Of a stretch of DNA of 64,000 nt, positions 63,786 through 64,000 are shown one piece after another (within the stretch, counting starts at the first letter, position 1; each line of letters begins with the position of its first letter). Source of the DNA: CAWUIO01 sp963922455. Its GTDB lineage: Bacteria; Bacteroidota; Bacteroidia; Cytophagales; Microscillaceae. A program made the position numbers and the translations under genes. Under the pieces are notes generated by a model. The model did not search any database, had not been told where the DNA came from, and worked only from the letters and a program-made list of their open reading frames with translations. The stretch is from assembly GCA_963922455.1 (NCBI GenBank), contig CAWUIO010000021.1, positions 1 to 64,000 of the forward strand, written 5' to 3'.

Positions 63786-63802
63786 ATATAATCAGATTAT
63801 AT
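63786..63802 (+). promoter_or_regulatory. Palindromic operator candidate of the ArsR gene
   Basis: ATATAATC and GATTATAT form a perfect inverted repeat with one base between them, 14 bases before the ArsR start. ArsR-type dimers bind AT-rich palindromes near their own promoters. The ~360-base gap 63454-63816 holds no gene and is AT-rich. Confidence 0.5.
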
Positions 63803-63816
63803 CATAATACATTCAT

Positions 63817-64000
63817 ATGAACGAGAGCAGTACGCAAACTAGACTAGACGTAGAAAAACTCAAGCGAGTAGCCGAAGTACTGAAAGCCATTGCCCACCCG
63901 GTACGCTTGAATGTATTGGAAGAACTGCGGGAGCATAAAACCCTCACCGTGAGCGAACTGATGAAGAAAACCAACACGGAGCAATCCCTCCTTTCCAACC
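63817..64000 (+). CDS. ArsR-family transcriptional regulator (cut by window end)
   Basis: The first 61 codons are visible. They show the ArsR winged-helix start: VAEVLKAIAHPVRLNVLEEL, then the recognition-helix region VSELMKKTNTEQSLLSN. The family's usual length is about 100 residues, so roughly the last third lies beyond the window. The AIAHPVRL helix is typical of the family. Metal- or redox-sensing cysteines cannot be judged from this part. The protein should repress its own promoter by binding the palindrome just upstream. ATG 63817. Confidence 0.85.
   Translation, partial: MNESSTQTRLDVEKLKRVAEVLKAIAHPVRLNVLEELREHKTLTVSELMKKTNTEQSLLSN

Overview
This window is a chromosomal segment of a Bacteroidota bacterium. 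The evidence is: a type IX secretion (T9SS) C-terminal sorting domain and SusF/SusE-like repeats on a giant amylase; a DUF6377 membrane regulator; PD40-OmpA, DUF1684, ARPP-1 and group III truncated haemoglobin genes; almost no Shine-Dalgarno sequences; and promoter boxes of the TAnnTTTG type. The gene mix (caspase-like protein, class III PHA synthase, GH57 plus GlgB, SpoIIE-type phosphatases) suggests the Saprospiria, possibly Saprospira itself, but that placement is inference.

Layout. 0-6 kb: a single-domain response regulator, small SnoaL-like and membrane proteins, a DUF1684 protein, the C-terminal stump of a molybdopterin xanthine/aldehyde dehydrogenase, and a PilJ-N/HAMP/GAF sensor. 6-18 kb: a large sortilin-like BNR propeller protein, an ARPP-1 (DUF6569) protein, a TPR/coiled-coil/caspase protein, and a two-gene unit of PD40-OmpA plus an unknown secreted protein. 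18-25.4 kb: ArfB, truncated haemoglobin, SnoaL-like, EamA transporter, CcoS, LRR protein, BamA-like barrel and a degenerate M48-like protein broken by an in-frame TAG. 25.5-34.4 kb: a 2252-residue secreted GH13 amylase and its likely DUF6377 regulator. 34.7-40 kb: dnaN, then a histidine kinase and receiver-SpoIIE phosphatase pair. 39.9-48.1 kb: a storage-polymer block with PhaJ, PhaE and PhaC (PHA) followed by GlgB and a GH57/DUF3536 protein (glycogen). 48-64 kb: M14 carboxypeptidase, lipoproteins, tandem FKBP, DUF2158, Tat-exported amine oxidase, YceI lipoprotein, paired propeller lipoproteins, cystathionine beta-synthase, subtilase, secreted NUC nuclease, and the start of an ArsR regulator.

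The most striking feature is not a gene. Fourteen copies of a ~126-132 bp structured repeat are scattered through the intergenic spaces, and none interrupts a well-supported gene. All share a conserved 5' half, then a GC-rich hairpin whose arms differ in sequence between copies but stay complementary, then a terminal AAGCCCC or CAGCCCC. Two subfamilies (GGCTT...AAGCC and GGCTG...CAGCC) differ by a compensatory base pair. This points to selection on folding: a structured RNA, a REP-like element moved by a transposase encoded elsewhere, or a protein-bound DNA hairpin. I recognise no described family for it.

No rRNA, tRNA, CRISPR array, prophage or complete insertion sequence was seen. All start choices, domain limits and motif positions were made by eye from the sequence; no database search was run.
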